Virus record (IMG/VR): IMGVR_UViG_3300042542_003438
Location: 1-25,860 of that record
Strand: one strand, 5' to 3'
From: a virus
DNA length: 25,860 nucleotides
In this document: positions 24,115 to 25,860 of the stretch, piece after piece
How the letters are laid out: each line of letters opens with the position of its first letter
Numbering within the stretch: position 1 is the stretch's first letter
The notes under the pieces: model-generated
Told to the model about the DNA's origin: nothing
The model's database searches: none
The model's input: the letters and a program-made list of their open reading frames with translations, nothing else
Program-made: the position numbers and the translations under genes

Positions 24115-24596
24115 TGAGCAAAATTTATCCTCCCGAAGCTAAAATAGTCTTACGGCACGACGAAGGCGTTAAAAAATCACCGTACCGCGACACGAAAAAC
24201 CTCTGGACTATCGGGGTAGGCCGATTAATTGGGGCCGACTTAAAATTCTTAAAACTCTCCGATCAGATTATAGATGCGATGCTCGAAGAGGATATATCCG
24301 AAGCCGTTGAAGATATATGCGCCATTTTAGACCCTCAAATATGGGAGAAGTTGGGAGATGCGCGAAAAGTAGCGGTCATATCACTACTTTTTAGCCTTGG
24401 GCGAGATAGGTTTCAGAAATTTAGAAAAACGATTGCAGCAATTCGTGAGGGCGATTGGGTTAGGGCGAGTCAAGAGATCCTATTATCGAAGTGGGCGGCA
24501 GACGTAGACCCAAGACAAAGAGAAGGTGTGGGACGAGATGACCGCGTAGCTTATATGATGCGTTTTGATCAATTCCCAAAAGACTATGACATATAG
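24114..24596 (+). CDS. T4-type lysozyme endolysin (GH24)
   Basis: A 160-residue muramidase that cleaves peptidoglycan glycan strands at lysis. LRHDEGVKKSPYRDTKNLWT and IGVGRLIG hold the catalytic set Glu17, Asp26 and Thr32, with spacing 9 and 6 as in T4 lysozyme (Glu11, Asp20, Thr26). The position of T4 His31 is Arg37 here, a variation in a structural rather than catalytic site. LLFSLGRDRFQKFRKTIAAI and the end part carrying RREG-like RQREGVGRDDRVAYMMR match the family. There is no signal peptide or N-terminal anchor, so release must depend on a holin. It lies between two small membrane protein genes. Confidence 0.93.
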   Translation: MSKIYPPEAKIVLRHDEGVKKSPYRDTKNLWTIGVGRLIGADLKFLKLSDQIIDAMLEEDISEAVEDICAILDPQIWEKLGDARKVAVISLLFSLGRDRFQKFRKTIAAIREGDWVRASQEILLSKWAADVDPRQREGVGRDDRVAYMMRFDQFPKDYDI

Positions 24597-24605
24597 GAGA
24601 TAAAA

Positions 24606-24797
24606 GTGATGACGAGCAAAGGCAAAAAAACGGCAGCAAATGCGGCGATTTTGAGCGGTGTTGGGTTGTTTGGAGCTTCCCAAGCTCTGGATCTCCCTTC
24701 CGAGTTAGTAAACTTCTCTGAACCGATTGGGCTTATTTTCGGATTAATTGGCGCGATTTTACGAGTAGTCGAGTTTTTCCAAAAAAAGGCAGAGTAA
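24606..24797 (+). CDS. Candidate holin, two-span small membrane protein
   Basis: A 62-63 residue protein. The start is GTG 24606 or ATG 24609; AGGAG at 24595-24599 is six or nine bases away, so both work. After a basic N-terminus (SKGKKTA) there is a span at about 11-28 (ANAAILSGVGLFGASQAL) and another at 39-57 (EPIGLIFGLIGAILRVVEFF), ending in a short charged QKKAE. Two spans, small size and position after the endolysin fit a class II-like holin or a related pore-forming accessory. The second span resembles small lysis-region membrane proteins of other phages. No functional proof from sequence. Confidence 0.68.
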   Translation: MMTSKGKKTAANAAILSGVGLFGASQALDLPSELVNFSEPIGLIFGLIGAILRVVEFFQKKAE

Positions 24798-24838
24798 TCA
24801 AGTTTTTTGGGGTATGGCTAAAAAACGAGGATCGCGAA

Positions 24839-25387
24839 ATGAAAAAGCACATCGGGGCGTTGAGCCTAGTTTTTTTGACAGCTTGCTCGGCGGAGCACGT
24901 AAAAATCGCAGGGCAGTTAATAGCAGCGATACAAGCCTCCTCGAGGAGTTTTGCAAAGCAATCGGATGCACCGAGCCCCACACCGACGATACAGCCTCAA
25001 ATATTGCCCACAGTGACACCAACAGCGGCACCGACACCGATTATCGTAGTACAAAAAGAGGGCGCACCAGCGGTCAAATGCGGGGCTAGAAACCCCAAAG
25101 ACGGACACAAGCGCGGGTTTGTCTGGAAACCTGAAAGCGACACTCAAAAGTGGGCGGTGGCGATTCTACCGAACGATCTCGGACCAGAGCTAGAGTGTAG
25201 CTTTGCGGGGTTAAAAGCCCGACATAAAGGGGCGCACCATGATGAGATTGGCACAGCAGGGACTAGAGAAGTCCATATCCTTGATGGCTGGACGGGCGAA
25301 CGCCTTGAGAAGAAGCACGGGCGAATAGTAGTCCGGTGTGGGTGCGTTCATTGGTCGATTCCGAAGCCGTCAAAGAGAGTCGATTAA
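24839..25387 (+). CDS. Phage-encoded outer membrane lipoprotein with Pro/Thr linker
   Basis: A 182-residue lipoprotein. MKKHIGALSLVFLTAC is a type II signal with lipobox LTAC (Cys16); Ser17 at +2 suggests sorting to the outer membrane in enteric-type hosts. Residues 44-68 are a Pro/Thr-rich linker (PSPTPTIQPQILPTVTPTAA), followed by a C-terminal domain of about 100 residues with GFVWKPESDTQKWAVAILP and four Cys (81, 120, 167, 169) plus His171. No C-terminal span, so a unimolecular spanin is unlikely; outer spanin, exclusion lipoprotein or surface factor remain open. ATG 24839 has GAGG upstream and encodes the complete signal peptide. Confidence 0.7.
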   Translation: MKKHIGALSLVFLTACSAEHVKIAGQLIAAIQASSRSFAKQSDAPSPTPTIQPQILPTVTPTAAPTPIIVVQKEGAPAVKCGARNPKDGHKRGFVWKPESDTQKWAVAILPNDLGPELECSFAGLKARHKGAHHDEIGTAGTREVHILDGWTGERLEKKHGRIVVRCGCVHWSIPKPSKRVD

Positions 25388-25417
25388 TGCTCCAAAAATA
25401 AAACGATAGTCCATTGA

Positions 25418-25455
25418 GTTATCAAGGAATTCTTAACAACTGAAAATTTTTTTCA
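25418..25455 (+). repeat. Two adjacent inverted repeats in the AT-rich gap
   Basis: GTTATCAAG/CTTAACAAC (25418-25426 and 25432-25440, seven of nine pairs, five-base centre) is followed directly by TGAAAA/TTTTCA (25441-25446 and 25450-25455, perfect, three-base centre). The second is followed by a T-run. They could be operators or a weak terminator for the lysis operon. The rest of 25388-25554 holds no gene I can support. Confidence 0.4.
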
Positions 25456-25474
25456 CTTTTTTTGAGATTACCTA

Positions 25475-25503
25475 TTTACATCAGACTTATATATATATAT
25501 ATT
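25475..25503 (+). promoter_or_regulatory. Candidate promoter for the next module
   Basis: TTTACA (25475-25480) and TATATT (25498-25503) are 17 bases apart, with five and five of six consensus matches. The alternating TA stretch at 25488-25502 offers several -10 registers, so the exact start is uncertain. It lies about 50 bases before ATG 25555, downstream of two inverted repeats, consistent with a regulated early or separate transcription unit. Confidence 0.5.
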
Positions 25504-25554
25504 GAACCCATTGAGAGGAATGGCAATCAAGCCCCTAAAAAAAAGGAAAAGTTT

Positions 25555-25740
25555 ATGTTCTACAAAGTGTATCTAGAAGGCGGAACGACGGGCGCGATCG
25601 TAACCGAAAAAAGCGCTGACGATTTGATTGGTACCAATGTAACTGTTCGTGCGCGTGATGAGAATGGAAATCCGATCCAGCTTCAAGGACTAGTGGAAGA
25701 AGTGCTTGAGGAGTATGAGTTTGATTATAGCTTTGATTAA
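25555..25740 (+). CDS. Small acidic phage protein of unknown function
   Basis: A 61-residue protein starting at ATG 25555, seven bases after AAGGA (25543-25547). I reject a longer frame from an upstream start at 25462, since it would begin inside the likely promoter. The protein starts MFYKVYLEGGTTGAIVTEKS, has a beta-like centre (GTNVTVRARDENGNPIQLQG, a possible small barrel) and an acidic aromatic end (EEVLEEYEFDYSFD). No known motif. It is the first gene after the AT-rich regulatory gap and probably opens a new unit with the next gene. Confidence 0.65.
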   Translation: MFYKVYLEGGTTGAIVTEKSADDLIGTNVTVRARDENGNPIQLQGLVEEVLEEYEFDYSFD

Positions 25741-25765
25741 TCCCCACACAACAAAAAGGACATAC

Positions 25766-25860
25766 ATGGACATTTATAACATTGACACCGGAAAAACTCA
25801 TACTCTCCGCATGATCGACCCTCAAACGGGGATCGATTTTGTAGCCGATTGGATGGGGCG
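25766..25860 (+). CDS. 5' part of a gene running off the window
   Basis: ATG 25766 follows AAAAAGGA (25753-25760) by five bases. The open frame gives 31 complete codons, beginning MDIYNIDTGKTHTLRMIDPQ and TGIDFVADWMG, with no stop before the window ends. The spacing (25 bases after the previous stop) and strong ribosome site support a real gene in the same unit as the 25555 gene. No family recognised from the part seen. Confidence 0.6.
   Translation, partial: MDIYNIDTGKTHTLRMIDPQTGIDFVADWMG

Noticed and set aside
24814-25089. 91-residue frame overlapping the lipoprotein start, considered as an Rz/Rz1-like nested pair
   Set aside because: The start has its G-run only one or two bases upstream, and the product has no membrane span, so it cannot be an inner spanin.
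24839-25387. Unimolecular spanin
   Set aside because: It has the lipobox but no C-terminal membrane span.
25520-25576. 18-codon frame that could be a leader peptide before the 25555 gene
   Set aside because: AGAGG lies only one base before its ATG, and it runs past the real start without attenuator-like structure.

Overview
The window is a continuous block of late genes from a tailed phage or prophage with siphovirus (HK97/lambda-like) organisation. Every supported gene is on the + strand, packed with short gaps or 1-22 base overlaps. I see no host gene, integrase, repressor, replication gene, tRNA or CRISPR array, so free phage and prophage cannot be told apart. A T4-type lysozyme plus a protein with a clear bacterial lipobox points to a diderm (Gram-negative type) host; the sequence does not let me name the genus.

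Layout: (1) 47-3960, packaging and procapsid: small terminase (P27 type), large terminase, HK97-type portal and S78 prohead protease. (2) 4052-5701, HK97-fold major capsid protein and a small candidate decoration protein, with a weak candidate promoter in front and a good intrinsic terminator behind (5712-5755). (3) 5771-7345, a small acidic protein and the neck genes (gp6-like connector, head closure, HK97 gp10-like), several coupled by ATGA overlaps. (4) 7415-10064, a block of four virion-type genes of uncertain role set between neck and tail genes. (5) 10069-15598, tail completion protein with an N-terminal repeat fusion, tail tube protein with an inserted domain, a G/G-T tail assembly chaperone pair joined by a -1 programmed frameshift, and the tape measure protein. 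(6) 15602-23734, tail tip: distal-tail-like protein, a paralogue of the 7415 gene, two small proteins, a LamG-like lectin, a second repeat-fused tail protein, a gpJ-like tip protein with fibronectin-type domains, and a collar-domain fibre with a regular HxH array. (7) 23755-25387, lysis region: single-span coiled-coil membrane protein, GH24 lysozyme, two-span holin candidate and a lipoprotein. (8) 25388-25554, an AT-rich regulatory gap followed by the first small genes of another module, the last running off the end.

Together these genes package DNA, build a capsid matured by proteolysis, attach a non-contractile tail whose length is set by the tape measure, recognise the host surface and lyse it. 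The most noteworthy signals are the A AAA AAC slippery site with a long hairpin five bases downstream, seven HxH motifs at exact seven-residue spacing in the fibre, a G-x-x-S-[KR]-T-L repeat module fused to two unrelated tail proteins, a 135-residue paralogue pair 8.8 kb apart, and the separately bracketed capsid transcription unit.
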